Shown piece after piece: positions 7,514 to 14,930 of a DNA stretch of 23,525 nt; the stretch's first letter is position 1, and every line of letters begins with the position of its first letter. The translations under genes were made by a program, and so were the position numbers. The stretch covers positions 1 through 23,525 of the forward strand of contig JAFLJU010000123.1 in assembly GCA_022712835.1 (NCBI GenBank). The letters are read 5' to 3'. Source of the DNA: Desulfobacteraceae bacterium (lineage in GTDB: Bacteria; Desulfobacterota; Desulfobacteria; Desulfobacterales; Desulfobacteraceae). The notes beneath the pieces were generated by a model. That model ran no database searches. It was not told where the DNA came from and saw only the letters and a list, made by a program, of their open reading frames with translations.

Positions 7514-7541
7514 CATATACCACAAAGTGGGGGGGTGTCAA
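7514..7541 (-). promoter_or_regulatory. Promoter of the regulator-cysE-cysK operon
   Basis: Reading the minus strand, TTGACA (7541-7536) is followed after 16 bp by TATATG (7519-7514), or after 18 bp by TATGCT. It lies about 50 bp before the ATG at 7464. The spacer is C-rich and contains the palindrome listed at 7518-7532. Confidence 0.55.
7518..7532. promoter_or_regulatory. Candidate operator in the cys promoter, matching the nifU operator
   Basis: On the minus strand the site reads CCCCAC-TTT-GTGGTA, with a core CCAC-N3-GTGG. Aligned from the -35 box, it shares CCACTYTGTRGTAT with the nifU promoter at the identical position. Its placement between -35 and -10 suits a repressor. Autoregulation by the two-CW XRE protein encoded directly downstream is a reasonable guess. 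Confidence 0.5.
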
Positions 7542-7665
7542 TGCGGAAATCTGTTCTGAGCGACTGTCTGGGCGAGACCGGCAAGGGGCTTACATTAAAT
7601 TTGTAAAACTTTTTGCCGGTCTTCCATGTGACCAAATCTGGCGGAATGGATCTGTGGCCGGGGGA

Positions 7666-9048
7666 TTAAAAACGATCGGCATAGTCCTTAAGTGTTTCGT
7701 TCTGGGTGAGAAATCGGTAAAGGGTTGCCCGGCCTACCCCAAGTACCCGGGCGGCCTTTGACTTGTTTCCCCCGGTTTTTATCAGGGCGGTTTTGACCGA
7801 TTCAATGGTCAGCTTTCCCCGGATCAGGGGGATTTCCATGGGGGGAAGGTCAGGAGAGCTCACAGGGGGGCGGGTCTCTCCTGCAATATCCGTGGGCAGG
7901 TCCGAGGGCAGAATTTTGTCGCCTCTGGACCGTACCACGGAAAACTGGATAACATTTTTCAATTCCCTGACATTGCCTGGCCAGTGGTAGTCTATCATGG
8001 CAATCAGGGCTTCAGGAGATAGGTCCGGCACCTTGTTCCCGCTTTCCTGCTCGGCTTGTGCTAGAAAATGGGCTGCCAGAAGGGGGATATCACTTTGGCG
8101 TTGCCGCAGGGGGGGCAGGTGAATGGGGATGACATTGAGCCTATAGTAAAGGTCTTCACGGAACCTGCCCTGGCGAACTTCTTCCTTGAGGTTTTTGTTG
8201 GTGGCGCTGATAATCCTCACATCCACAGATACTTTTTTCTCCCCCCCCACCTTTTCAAAGGAGCCTTCCTGGAGAAACCGGAGAAGTTTTACCTGGGTTT
8301 TTAAGGGAAGTTCCGCTATTTCATCCAGAAAGAGGGTGCCTTTGTGGGCCAGTTCGAAGCGACCTTTTCTTTCTTTCACCGCCCCGGAAAATGCCCCCTT
8401 TACATGCCCGAATAATTCACTTTCCACAATCCCCTCGGGGATGGCACCGCAGTTTACCGGCACAAAGGCCCCGGTACCATAGGCGGAGATATCATGGATG
8501 GCGTAGGCCACTCGTTCCTTGCCGGTTCCGGTGTCTCCGGATACGTGGACCGGATAGTTATACAGGGCCACATCCCGGATCTGCCGGAAAATATCCTGCA
8601 TGCTTTTGTCTTTGCCGATGATGCCAGCAAAGTTGGACAGGTTTTCCGCCCGGAGGGAGAGGCTTATGGTCTCGGTCATATCTTTGAAAGAGGCAATTAC
8701 CCCTTTAAAAATGCCGGAATTGTCAATGATGGCAGATACGGTCATTTGAAGATGACGGGTTTCCCCATTTTTGGTGATGGTGGTGACCGGGTATTCTTTG
8801 GTTTCCGAGGTTAAATTCGGTGTTTCTTCGCAAAAAGAGCACTTGGACCCGCAAAAGGGTGTCTGGAAAACAATATGACAATCCTGTCCGATCACTTCCT
8901 CTTTTGAATAGCCGGTGATTTTCTCGGCTTCTTTGTTAAAAACCGTGATGATGCGTTCAGGTGTATGGGCAATAACGCCCAATTTCAGGTTGTCCAGGAC
9001 AAGATTGAGGTTGTCCCGGTCCAGAAGGGAATGGGTAAAATTTTTCAT
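7666..9048 (-). CDS. PAS-domain sigma-54-dependent transcriptional activator
   Basis: The 460-residue protein has three parts. An N-terminal PAS domain (about 12-130) carries a cysteine cluster C57, C66, C70, C73 in a CxxxCxxC arrangement. A central AAA+ domain (about 142-375) has Walker A GDTGTGKE at 171-178 and Walker B LFLDEI at 239-244. A C-terminal Fis-type HTH (about 415-448) follows. It would activate sigma-54 RNA polymerase in response to a signal at the PAS domain, perhaps redox via the cysteines. The sigma-54 contact loop reads GAFSGA (218-223) rather than the usual GAFTGA. There is no receiver domain, so it is not a two-component regulator. Targets are unknown; no clear -24/-12 promoter was found nearby. 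It stands alone with 201 bp to the next start downstream. Confidence 0.92.
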   Translation of the reverse strand: MKNFTHSLLDRDNLNLVLDNLKLGVIAHTPERIITVFNKEAEKITGYSKEEVIGQDCHIVFQTPFCGSKCSFCEETPNLTSETKEYPVTTITKNGETRHLQMTVSAIIDNSGIFKGVIASFKDMTETISLSLRAENLSNFAGIIGKDKSMQDIFRQIRDVALYNYPVHVSGDTGTGKERVAYAIHDISAYGTGAFVPVNCGAIPEGIVESELFGHVKGAFSGAVKERKGRFELAHKGTLFLDEIAELPLKTQVKLLRFLQEGSFEKVGGEKKVSVDVRIISATNKNLKEEVRQGRFREDLYYRLNVIPIHLPPLRQRQSDIPLLAAHFLAQAEQESGNKVPDLSPEALIAMIDYHWPGNVRELKNVIQFSVVRSRGDKILPSDLPTDIAGETRPPVSSPDLPPMEIPLIRGKLTIESVKTALIKTGGNKSKAARVLGVGRATLYRFLTQNETLKDYADRF

Positions 9049-9102
9049 TGCAAATGGTCCAATGTCAACAGGTTCAGAGCATATTTATTCTGGGGGGTTA
9101 TG

Positions 9103-9120
9103 TGACACATTTGTGTATCA
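9103..9120. promoter_or_regulatory. Dyad TGACACA-N4-TGTATCA upstream of the sigma-54 activator
   Basis: The arms TGACACA (9103-9109) and TGTATCA (9114-9120) are inverted with one mismatch. The site lies 55 bp upstream of the activator start. Fis-type HTH activators bind such dyads, so autoregulation is possible. The evidence is the symmetry alone. Confidence 0.3.
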
Positions 9121-9329
9121 GGCGCAATGCTTTTTTAGAAAAAAGTAAATTTTTAATCAATGGGTTTTTTTCACCATAAACGGCAATCCCGATCACCTCA
9201 GGTCCGCTGTGGCAACTCACGGTTGACCGGATTCGGGAGTTGTAGTTCATGAATGGGGTTGATTCCGAGGTGGGTTTTCGGGTATTGTTTGATTGTCGCC
9301 TTGGATTGATTTACTTTAAAACTAAAACA

Positions 9330-9542
9330 GGGTGGTCGGTTAGCTCCTTCAGCCGTATGACCAAGAATATATTGTTGCTCCCGGTTTTACAGTTCCTTAC
9401 TCAAACGGAACCAAAATATCCCTGGATGCCACTGTAACAGGTCATATAGTCTCACCCGGCAACAAGACTGGTTGAGGGTAGCACCATTTCATTCTGTGGA
9501 TTCTGGGTTATATTATCACAGGAGTGAGCTAACCGACCACCC
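9330..9542. repeat. 213-bp element with 17-bp perfect terminal inverted repeats
   Basis: The 17 bp at 9330-9346 (GGGTGGTCGGTTAGCTC) are the exact reverse complement of 9526-9542. Inside are further nested pairs: TATGACC (about 9356) with GGTCATA (about 9438), TTACAGT with ACTGTAA, GTTCC with GGAAC, and CTGTG with CACAG near the right end. No coding frame or transposase is present, and no target-site duplication is visible at the ends. It ends 23 bp before the trkH start. It could be a structured 5' leader RNA or a miniature mobile element; the sequence alone does not decide. Confidence 0.55.
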
Positions 9543-9565
9543 CGCAAATTAAATTTGGATATTGA

Positions 9566-11023
9566 ATGAATTACAAAACTATTGCAAATGTTCTGGGGAA
9601 ATTATTGATCATCACTGGTGTTTCCCTGGTATCCCCCATCATCTGTTCCCTGTATTACGGTGAGAACGACCTCTATGCCCTCGGTATCACAGGGCTTGTC
9701 TCCATTGGGCTGGGCTATCCTTTGTGGCGGTCTTTTCGCCGGTGTAACGAGTTAAACATAAAGGACGGCTTTTTCATCGCTTTTTTCGGATGGATTTTAA
9801 TTTCCGCTGTTTCCAGCCTGCCGTATATGATCCATGGATCTATTCCCTCCTTTACCGATGCTTTTTTTGAGATGATGTCCGGCTATACCACCACCGGGGC
9901 CACCATATTGACGGATATTGAAATACTACCCCACGGGTTGCTGTTCTGGCGGAGCCAAACCCATTTGCTGGGGGGGATGGGTTTTTTAACCCTGACCATT
10001 ATCTTTTTGCCCCATGGGATGGGAGGGGTGCGCATATTTCGGGCTGAGTCCAGCCCCGGCCAGGTCATCACCAGGGAAAAATTTATCCCCAGGAACCGGG
10101 ATACCATGGTCTGGCTCTGGGGGATCTATATTGGTCTCAATATTTTAGAAACCCTTTTGTTGTGTTTTGGTGGTATGTCCATTTTTGATTCTCTATGCCA
10201 TTCATTCGGAACGGTTTCCACCTCTGGTTATTCGCCCTATAACGCCAGCATCGGTCATTATAACAATGCCTATTTCGATTGGGTCATCACCCTTTTCATG
10301 TTTTTAGGCGGGATGACCTTTATGATTTTTTATCACGTGATGCAGGGCAATTGGCGGGTGATAAAAAACAATACGGAATTGCGTTGGTACCTATGGGCTA
10401 TGTTCTTTTTTTGCGGTGTTGTCGCATTGATCCTATGGAAGGAAAATACCTATAATTTTATTGATTCCATTCGCTATGCCACTTTTCAGGTCACTTCAAT
10501 TCTCACCACCACTGGATTTACCACGGCGGATTATGAGCTATGGCCCCAGTCAGCACAGATGTTTCTCTATGTGGTCTGCTTCATCGGGGCCTGTGCCGGA
10601 TCCACCACCAGTGGTATCAAAATTGTTCATTATATTCTGATCATTAAGTTTGGTGTTGCCATCATAAAACAGATTTTTTTCAAGCCCTTGGCGGTGGTGT
10701 CGGTTCATTTGAACCAGCGGCCCGTGGACTCCCAGATCATCCACCTGGCAATTTTCTATTTTATCGTGAATATCTTTTTGATCCTGGGGGGCGGGTGTTT
10801 CATGACCCTTGTGGATAATACCATGGATATCACCACTGCCATGAGTTCGGTGATCTCCGCCCTGATGAACATTGGCCCTGGGTTCGGCGGGGTGGGTCCC
10901 TCCCAGAATTTTGCCTTTATTTCCGATGTCGGCAAATGGTTCTTATCCTGGAACATGCTGGTAGGAAGGCTTGAAATGTTTTCCGCCCTGGTTATTTTTT
11001 ACCCTTCTTTCTGGCAGAAGTAG
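9566..11023 (+). CDS. trkH: Trk-type K+ transporter membrane subunit
   Basis: The 485-residue integral membrane protein is of TrkH/KtrB type and mediates K+ uptake with the regulatory NAD-binding subunit TrkA. The four pore-loop filter motifs are visible: SGYTTTGAT near residue 109, TVSTSGYS near 220, ILTTTGFTT near 312, and NIGPGFGG near 434. The length fits the 480-490-residue TrkH group. The ribosome binding site is weak (GGA about 8 bp before the ATG). trkA lies tail to tail on the other strand, only 22 bp away, so the two subunits are not co-transcribed. Confidence 0.95.
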   Translation: MNYKTIANVLGKLLIITGVSLVSPIICSLYYGENDLYALGITGLVSIGLGYPLWRSFRRCNELNIKDGFFIAFFGWILISAVSSLPYMIHGSIPSFTDAFFEMMSGYTTTGATILTDIEILPHGLLFWRSQTHLLGGMGFLTLTIIFLPHGMGGVRIFRAESSPGQVITREKFIPRNRDTMVWLWGIYIGLNILETLLLCFGGMSIFDSLCHSFGTVSTSGYSPYNASIGHYNNAYFDWVITLFMFLGGMTFMIFYHVMQGNWRVIKNNTELRWYLWAMFFFCGVVALILWKENTYNFIDSIRYATFQVTSILTTTGFTTADYELWPQSAQMFLYVVCFIGACAGSTTSGIKIVHYILIIKFGVAIIKQIFFKPLAVVSVHLNQRPVDSQIIHLAIFYFIVNIFLILGGGCFMTLVDNTMDITTAMSSVISALMNIGPGFGGVGPSQNFAFISDVGKWFLSWNMLVGRLEMFSALVIFYPSFWQK

Positions 11024-11045
11024 CCCTGATCAGGTCAGGAATAAT

Positions 11046-12464
11046 TTAAGCCAGGAATAATTTTTGGACATCTTTCAGGTGCTGGGACATGCAGACCACA
11101 ATCACCCGTTCATTACCCTGAATCTGGGTGTCCCCGACGGCAACCTGCCATACCCCGTCCTTATGGATGCCCCCGATCATTAGTTTATTGGAGTAATAAG
11201 AACTTAGTTTGGAAAGGGGCTTACGGGTGATGGGTGAGTCGGGGGCTGCAACAATTTCCACCATCTCCGCATCAAATCCATGGAGGTGGGCCACGGAAAT
11301 CAGCTCCCCTCTTTTGATAAATTTTAGAATTTTGTTTGAGGCCAGGATTTTTTTGTTCATGGCAATATCCGACCCCATTGTTGCCGCAAGCACCACATAA
11401 TTTTCTTTTGTTACCAGCGCGATGCATTTTGTCTGTTTTTTAGATTGATTGCCTTTTTTGTCGGTGTTGTGTGAGGTCATCAAATGCTTGGCCAGCACAC
11501 AAGTCATGATATTGGTTTCGTTTTCTCCTGTGGCAGCGATGAAGGTATCCATTTCCAGCAATCCGGCTGAAACCAGCAGATCTGAATCCGACCCGTCGCC
11601 ATTTAACACCTCTGCATGTTTCAGGGTAAAGGCGAGTTCCTTTGCTGACGCTTCATCCTTTTCAATAAGCCTGACCGCAACTGTTTTTCCCAATAGCTCA
11701 GCCAGGCGGCGTCCCACAAGTCCCCCGCCGATGATCATCACCCGATGGCGGGTTTGCTGCTCAACCCCTGTCAGGGCCATTAATCGGTTCAGGTCTTCAT
11801 TGGCAGCCATGAAAAAGGCCTGGTCCTGGGGCAATAGTTCATCCTCTCCACTGGGGATCATGGTGGTGATCCCCCGGGTCATGGCAACCACTCTAAAGGG
11901 GAAATCATTATATTCCTGGGAGATATCCTTCAGTTTCCGGTGGGCAAGGGGAGATTTTTCATGGATGCGGGTGGCCATGGCCTGTATCTGTCCTTTGGCA
12001 ACTGCAATGATGTCGTTTCCTGCCCGAAGATTTATCAGTCTGAAAATTTCCTGGGCAGCCAGCTCTTCCGGGTGAATGATTAGATCTATTTTAAGATCTT
12101 CGGCACTCATGAGGGAATTTTTACTCCCAAATTCCGTGGAGCGAACCCGGGCAATTTTCTTGGGAATTCCAAAACGATGGGCAATCTGGCAACTCATCAT
12201 ATTTACGGCATCATTGTTGGTAACCGCAATGAGATAATCCATTTTTGAAGCGCCCACTTCCTTCCAGCATTCGATACTCATGGCATTGCCCTGGACCAGA
12301 CGGGCATCTATATTGCCGTCGGCATGGCGAAGCAATTCGGCGTCGGGCTCTATGGCGGTGATGGCATACCCTTCATGGACGAGGCGTTTTGCCAGATAGT
12401 AGCCAACGCCCCCCAGCCCTAAAATCAAGATATTGGTCGATTTTGCCGGCTTTTTTTCATTCAT
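11046..12464 (-). CDS. trkA: Trk system K+ uptake protein, cytosolic NAD-binding subunit
   Basis: The 472-residue protein has the duplicated RCK layout of TrkA: two Rossmann RCK_N domains, each with a GxGxxG-like loop (GLGGVG near residue 16 and GGGLVG near 247), each followed by an RCK_C ligand-binding domain. It gates TrkH in response to NAD(H) or ATP. The second half contains a hydrophilic stretch rich in N, K and Q near residue 340, longer than I would expect for TrkA. The ATG at 12464 has AGGA 8 bp upstream. It converges on trkH. Confidence 0.94.
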   Translation of the reverse strand: MNEKKPAKSTNILILGLGGVGYYLAKRLVHEGYAITAIEPDAELLRHADGNIDARLVQGNAMSIECWKEVGASKMDYLIAVTNNDAVNMMSCQIAHRFGIPKKIARVRSTEFGSKNSLMSAEDLKIDLIIHPEELAAQEIFRLINLRAGNDIIAVAKGQIQAMATRIHEKSPLAHRKLKDISQEYNDFPFRVVAMTRGITTMIPSGEDELLPQDQAFFMAANEDLNRLMALTGVEQQTRHRVMIIGGGLVGRRLAELLGKTVAVRLIEKDEASAKELAFTLKHAEVLNGDGSDSDLLVSAGLLEMDTFIAATGENETNIMTCVLAKHLMTSHNTDKKGNQSKKQTKCIALVTKENYVVLAATMGSDIAMNKKILASNKILKFIKRGELISVAHLHGFDAEMVEIVAAPDSPITRKPLSKLSSYYSNKLMIGGIHKDGVWQVAVGDTQIQGNERVIVVCMSQHLKDVQKLFLA

Positions 12465-12796
12465 ATATTAGGTCCTGTTTCTCTATTAATAATAAGGTTC
12501 TTCCCGCCTTGAAAAGAGTTAGCCCATGAAATACTAGATACCCCTGTTTTTGTCAACTTTTAGGCCCGGCAGCCCAGGAAAATCCAACAGTGTTTTTGCT
12601 TCCCGGAGTAGAATTGCAAACGAGGAAATCAGCCTTAACCGGGATTTACAATATCGGAGAAACTATGAAAAAAATACAGTCTTTGGTGTGGTCAAGCGCC
12701 GTGACTATGTGGTAAGGAACACTGACCGTTTCATCGGAACCAGGTAAAGGAACAACTTTTATTATTCGGTTACCAAATAGAAAGGAAAACTCAATA
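12465..12796. other. 332-bp gap after the trkA start, containing a decayed kinase end
   Basis: The first 200 bp carry no gene I can support. From 12673 the sequence encodes a recognisable histidine-kinase tail in two frames, listed separately. No clear promoter for the genes starting at 12797 was identified. Confidence 0.5.
12673..12775 (+). pseudogene. Remnant of a histidine kinase ATP-binding domain (frameshifted)
   Basis: One frame encodes NTVFGVVKRRDYVV (12673-12714). After dropping one base (an extra A near 12713-12715) the next frame continues GTLTVSSEPGKGTTFIIRLP (12716-12775). Joined, this matches the end of a sensor kinase catalytic domain, where a TVYGIVK-like block is followed by the G2-box motif SEPGKGTTF and a terminal xxLP. 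The N, G1 and F boxes and everything before are absent, so it is a fossil. The downstream frame has no stop before the next gene's GTG at 12797, so that gene lies in the same frame as the kinase tail. Confidence 0.6.
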
Positions 12797-13141
12797 GTGA
12801 ACATGACTGCATCAGATGATTTTGGCCATGACCCAAACGTTCAAGGCGCCCGGAAATATTTTTCCCGGATGGAGGCTTTGGATTCTGCACTGATAAAGCG
12901 TTCAGACATCTCTTTATTTGATTCAAGGCTCCGAACAGCCAGGGATACCCGATTTAATCTTTATGAAAAATCCTGTTCCAGGGCTGCGAGAAAAGGAATA
13001 CGCCTTGACGAAAGTATGATGTTTGAACTATTTGAACTTTGTCAGTATATGGCATTTAAAACCTGTGGGTTGAAGGTTTCGTCTATGGAGCCGTCTGGAA
13101 ACCAGGAACTCTTAACCCTGGTTCAGGAGGCTCACAAATGA
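12797..13141 (+). CDS. Unknown 114-residue protein
   Basis: I do not recognise this protein. It is mostly helical and charged, with no membrane segment or signal peptide, and has three scattered cysteines (in KSCSRA, ELCQYM and KTCGLK). The GTG at 12797 is chosen because AAAGGAAAA lies about 10 bp upstream; the ATG two codons later is possible. The stop overlaps the next start (ATGA), so it is translationally coupled to the small-family gene at 13138. It lies in frame behind a histidine-kinase remnant, but nothing in it resembles a kinase or receiver domain. Confidence 0.65.
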   Translation: MNMTASDDFGHDPNVQGARKYFSRMEALDSALIKRSDISLFDSRLRTARDTRFNLYEKSCSRAARKGIRLDESMMFELFELCQYMAFKTCGLKVSSMEPSGNQELLTLVQEAHK

Positions 13142-13473
13142 TTCGGCTAAGATTATTTGGGCGGTGCCGCATTTATCATGATCCAGTCAGTCCGGTTCTA
13201 AAGGAAGCTCCACAGATTGGCTGGAGCTCATGGTTCAGGGATATTGATCTTGTTACTCCCCGGAAATTAAAGGGGAAAGAACTATTGATGCGCACCCGTG
13301 GCTGGTGGACGGTTGAGCCAACTCTTGTGGCAGATGTTGTGGAAAAATATGGAAAACTCTTGGTCGGGGAAAACGGGGAACTCATGGTCGAATTAAAAAA
13401 CGATGACAGAGCAGCAGAACTCTCTATCTGCTTGACTGAAAATTTTAAGGATCAGATTCTCATCGCCCCCTGA
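13138..13473 (+). CDS. Unknown small protein, paralogue of the protein at 14555-14911
   Basis: The 111-residue protein has no family I can name. It clearly shares a pattern with the 118-residue protein encoded 1.1 kb away: C-x4-HDPV-x-PV near residues 10-20, AxQIGW near 24-29, LKGxELLxR near 44-52, GWW/GWF-T near 55-58, YGKL near 71-74, and AELS near the end. The conserved cysteine and HDPV could form a metal or cofactor site; that is a guess. It is probably cytoplasmic. It is coupled to the preceding gene by a 4-bp overlap and converges on the cupin gene 16 bp away. Confidence 0.7.
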   Translation: MIRLRLFGRCRIYHDPVSPVLKEAPQIGWSSWFRDIDLVTPRKLKGKELLMRTRGWWTVEPTLVADVVEKYGKLLVGENGELMVELKNDDRAAELSICLTENFKDQILIAP

Positions 13474-13489
13474 TTTGTATTTCGTTCTA

Positions 13490-13837
13490 CTATTTATTTT
13501 CCCATGACGAAGCAATCACTAAAATAACCAAAGGTTCTATACCATTATTCACAAGACTGTGGGCAGACCCCACAGGTATCCAGGTGGCATCTCCGGGATT
13601 GACCTGCTGTTTATCATCATCCACTTGCATGATTCCGGTTCCGCTTGCGACAAAATAGATCTCTTCCATGGGATCAACATGGGACTCAATTATTTTACCG
13701 GGTTCGAGTCTGGCAATCGCGAGAAATCCAAGTTCTTCCAAGGTCCTGCGATCAAGAATCATCTGGGCAATTGCACCCCCATGGGCACGATACGTGGTTT
13801 CAAGTACTTCTTTATCATTTATATTTCTGACAATCAT
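13490..13837 (-). CDS. Small single-domain cupin protein
   Basis: The 115-residue protein is a cupin_2-type beta-barrel. Motif 1 reads G-x4-SHVDPMEEIYFVASGTG (residues about 47-68) and motif 2 reads PGDATWIPVGSAHSLVN (about 81-97), so H53, E58, E59 and H93 are the likely metal ligands. Enzymes and ligand sensors both occur in this superfamily, so its activity is not decided. It is last in a three-gene minus-strand operon after the nitroreductase-like gene, with a 24-bp gap. Confidence 0.88.
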   Translation of the reverse strand: MIVRNINDKEVLETTYRAHGGAIAQMILDRRTLEELGFLAIARLEPGKIIESHVDPMEEIYFVASGTGIMQVDDDKQQVNPGDATWIPVGSAHSLVNNGIEPLVILVIASSWENK

Positions 13838-13861
13838 TGTTTTGGCTTTCTTTTGATTTAA

Positions 13862-14515
13862 TTATTCATACCAGGTCAAAATTTCGCTTAAGGGTTCCCG
13901 GTCAGGTTTAAAATTATTCTCGGGTGCATTTTCATCCGCATATCCAAGAGATATGGCCAACAGAACTTCTTTTTCATCGGAAATATTTAGGACATCTTTA
14001 ATATCATTGCCATATTCAGTAATGAGTCCGATGGGACAGGTTGAAAGACCTTTTTGTTCAGCGGCAAGCAATAGATAGGACACAGACAATCCTACATCCA
14101 GGTATCGCAATTTTGGGAAAATTTTATCCATCACAACAAGAATGGCAACAGGGGCACCATAAAAAGAACAGCTTCCCTCTTCAATGAACTGATTAAACGG
14201 GATATTCAATTTTTCAATCTGAGGGTTCATCACTTTTAAAGCCTTTCGGCTTCGATTTGAAAATTTTTCTGGTAACGGTTCTGAAGTCCCTGGTCCGCAA
14301 GAAACATTTTTCATAGCGTGAACTTTTTTAAGACGACGGATCAACCGGTCCTTTTCTTCACCATAGGTGACAACATATTCCCAGGGTTGCAGGTTGATGG
14401 CTGAAGGGGCCATTCCCGCACACCGGATCACATCTTCAATATCGGCACGCAAGACCGGTTTTTCCAGGTAGTTTCTTGCGCTTTTTCTTTGCTTCATTAA
14501 TTGTTGGACTTCCAT
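13862..14515 (-). CDS. Nitroreductase-family flavoprotein
   Basis: The 217-residue protein has FMN-binding features of the nitroreductase fold: RKSARNY near residues 10-16, MAPSAINLQPWEYVV near 35-49, and GLSTCPIG near 155-162 for the phosphate end. Members reduce nitro, quinone, enone or halogenated aromatics with NAD(P)H, or serve in cofactor chemistry. An insertion of about 35 residues (roughly 65-105) between the first and second FMN regions is notable. It sits between an unknown small-family gene and a cupin, all minus strand with gaps of 39 and 24 bp. Confidence 0.88.
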   Translation of the reverse strand: MEVQQLMKQRKSARNYLEKPVLRADIEDVIRCAGMAPSAINLQPWEYVVTYGEEKDRLIRRLKKVHAMKNVSCGPGTSEPLPEKFSNRSRKALKVMNPQIEKLNIPFNQFIEEGSCSFYGAPVAILVVMDKIFPKLRYLDVGLSVSYLLLAAEQKGLSTCPIGLITEYGNDIKDVLNISDEKEVLLAISLGYADENAPENNFKPDREPLSEILTWYE

Positions 14516-14554
14516 AATGTATCACTTTTAAAGGGTTGATTTGTTTTTTAGCAA

Positions 14555-14911
14555 TCAGGCAAGCTTTTTACGGGGGATTATCTCGACCCAGGCCTCTTCC
14601 CTAAACATTTCATAAAGCTGCTTTGAAAGTTCCGCAAGTTGGGCTAAATCTTTTGTTTCGATGACAAGGTCAACATCATCCAGAACCTTTAATTTGCCAT
14701 ATTGCTTAAAAATTTCAACCGCCTTATAAACGTCTGTAGTAAACCATCCATTCATACGTTTTAGAAGCTCATCTCCCTTTAAAGGGCCTTCAATAATCAG
14801 ATCCACTTGGCGATTCTTTGCTTCCCAGCCAATCTGTGCCTGCTTTTTGATTACGGGCCGCACAGGATCATGCATGGCAGCACACTTAAACCAGAGCATT
14901 GCTCTTTCCAT
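14555..14911 (-). CDS. Unknown small protein, paralogue of the protein at 13138-13473
   Basis: The 118-residue protein shares C-x4-HDPV-x-PV, QIGW, LKGDELLKR, GWFT, YGKL and AELS with the protein encoded at 13138-13473, over nearly its full length. No known domain is recognised. It begins the minus-strand operon that continues with the nitroreductase and cupin genes. The ATG at 14911 is weakly supported (GGGG about 10 bp upstream); an internal ATG at 14899 is an alternative. A long inverted repeat sits 20 bp upstream. Confidence 0.7.
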   Translation of the reverse strand: MERAMLWFKCAAMHDPVRPVIKKQAQIGWEAKNRQVDLIIEGPLKGDELLKRMNGWFTTDVYKAVEIFKQYGKLKVLDDVDLVIETKDLAQLAELSKQLYEMFREEAWVEIIPRKKLA

Positions 14912-14930
14912 AGTCTAATACCCCAAAATA

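Larger units (their letters stand above)
9049..9565. other. 517-bp gap between the sigma-54 activator and trkH
   Basis: No coding sequence is supported here; short open frames lack ribosome binding sites and recognisable motifs. Two structures stand out: a dyad at 9103-9120 near the activator gene, and a 213-bp element with 17-bp inverted repeats at 9330-9542, both listed separately. The remainder (about 9121-9329) shows nothing I can interpret. A promoter for trkH should lie in the region, but no strong -35/-10 pair is obvious. Confidence 0.6.

Noticed and set aside
9207..9224. TGGCAACTCACGGTTGA as a sigma-54 promoter
   Set aside because: The distance between the GG and the downstream TTG is wrong for a -24/-12 promoter and the invariant GC is missing.
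9330..9346. GGTTAGCTC resembles a tRNA D-arm, and the repeat ends suggested an integron attC site
   Set aside because: No acceptor stem, anticodon or T-arm follows, and the ends do not fit the attC core RYYYAAC/GTTRRRY.
9330..9542. Possible cyclic-di-AMP (ydaO-type) riboswitch because it precedes a K+ transporter gene and contains AGCTAACC
   Set aside because: Only a short string matches what I remember of that class; the 17-bp closing stem and the rest do not fit.
11449..12075. 208-codon plus-strand frame inside trkA
   Set aside because: Antisense shadow of trkA; its serine-rich composition mirrors the codons of the real gene.
12665..12715. Short frame MKKIQSLVWSSAVTMW with GGAGAA upstream, looking like a signal peptide or leader peptide
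   Set aside because: The same DNA reads in another frame as the end of a histidine kinase domain, which explains it better.
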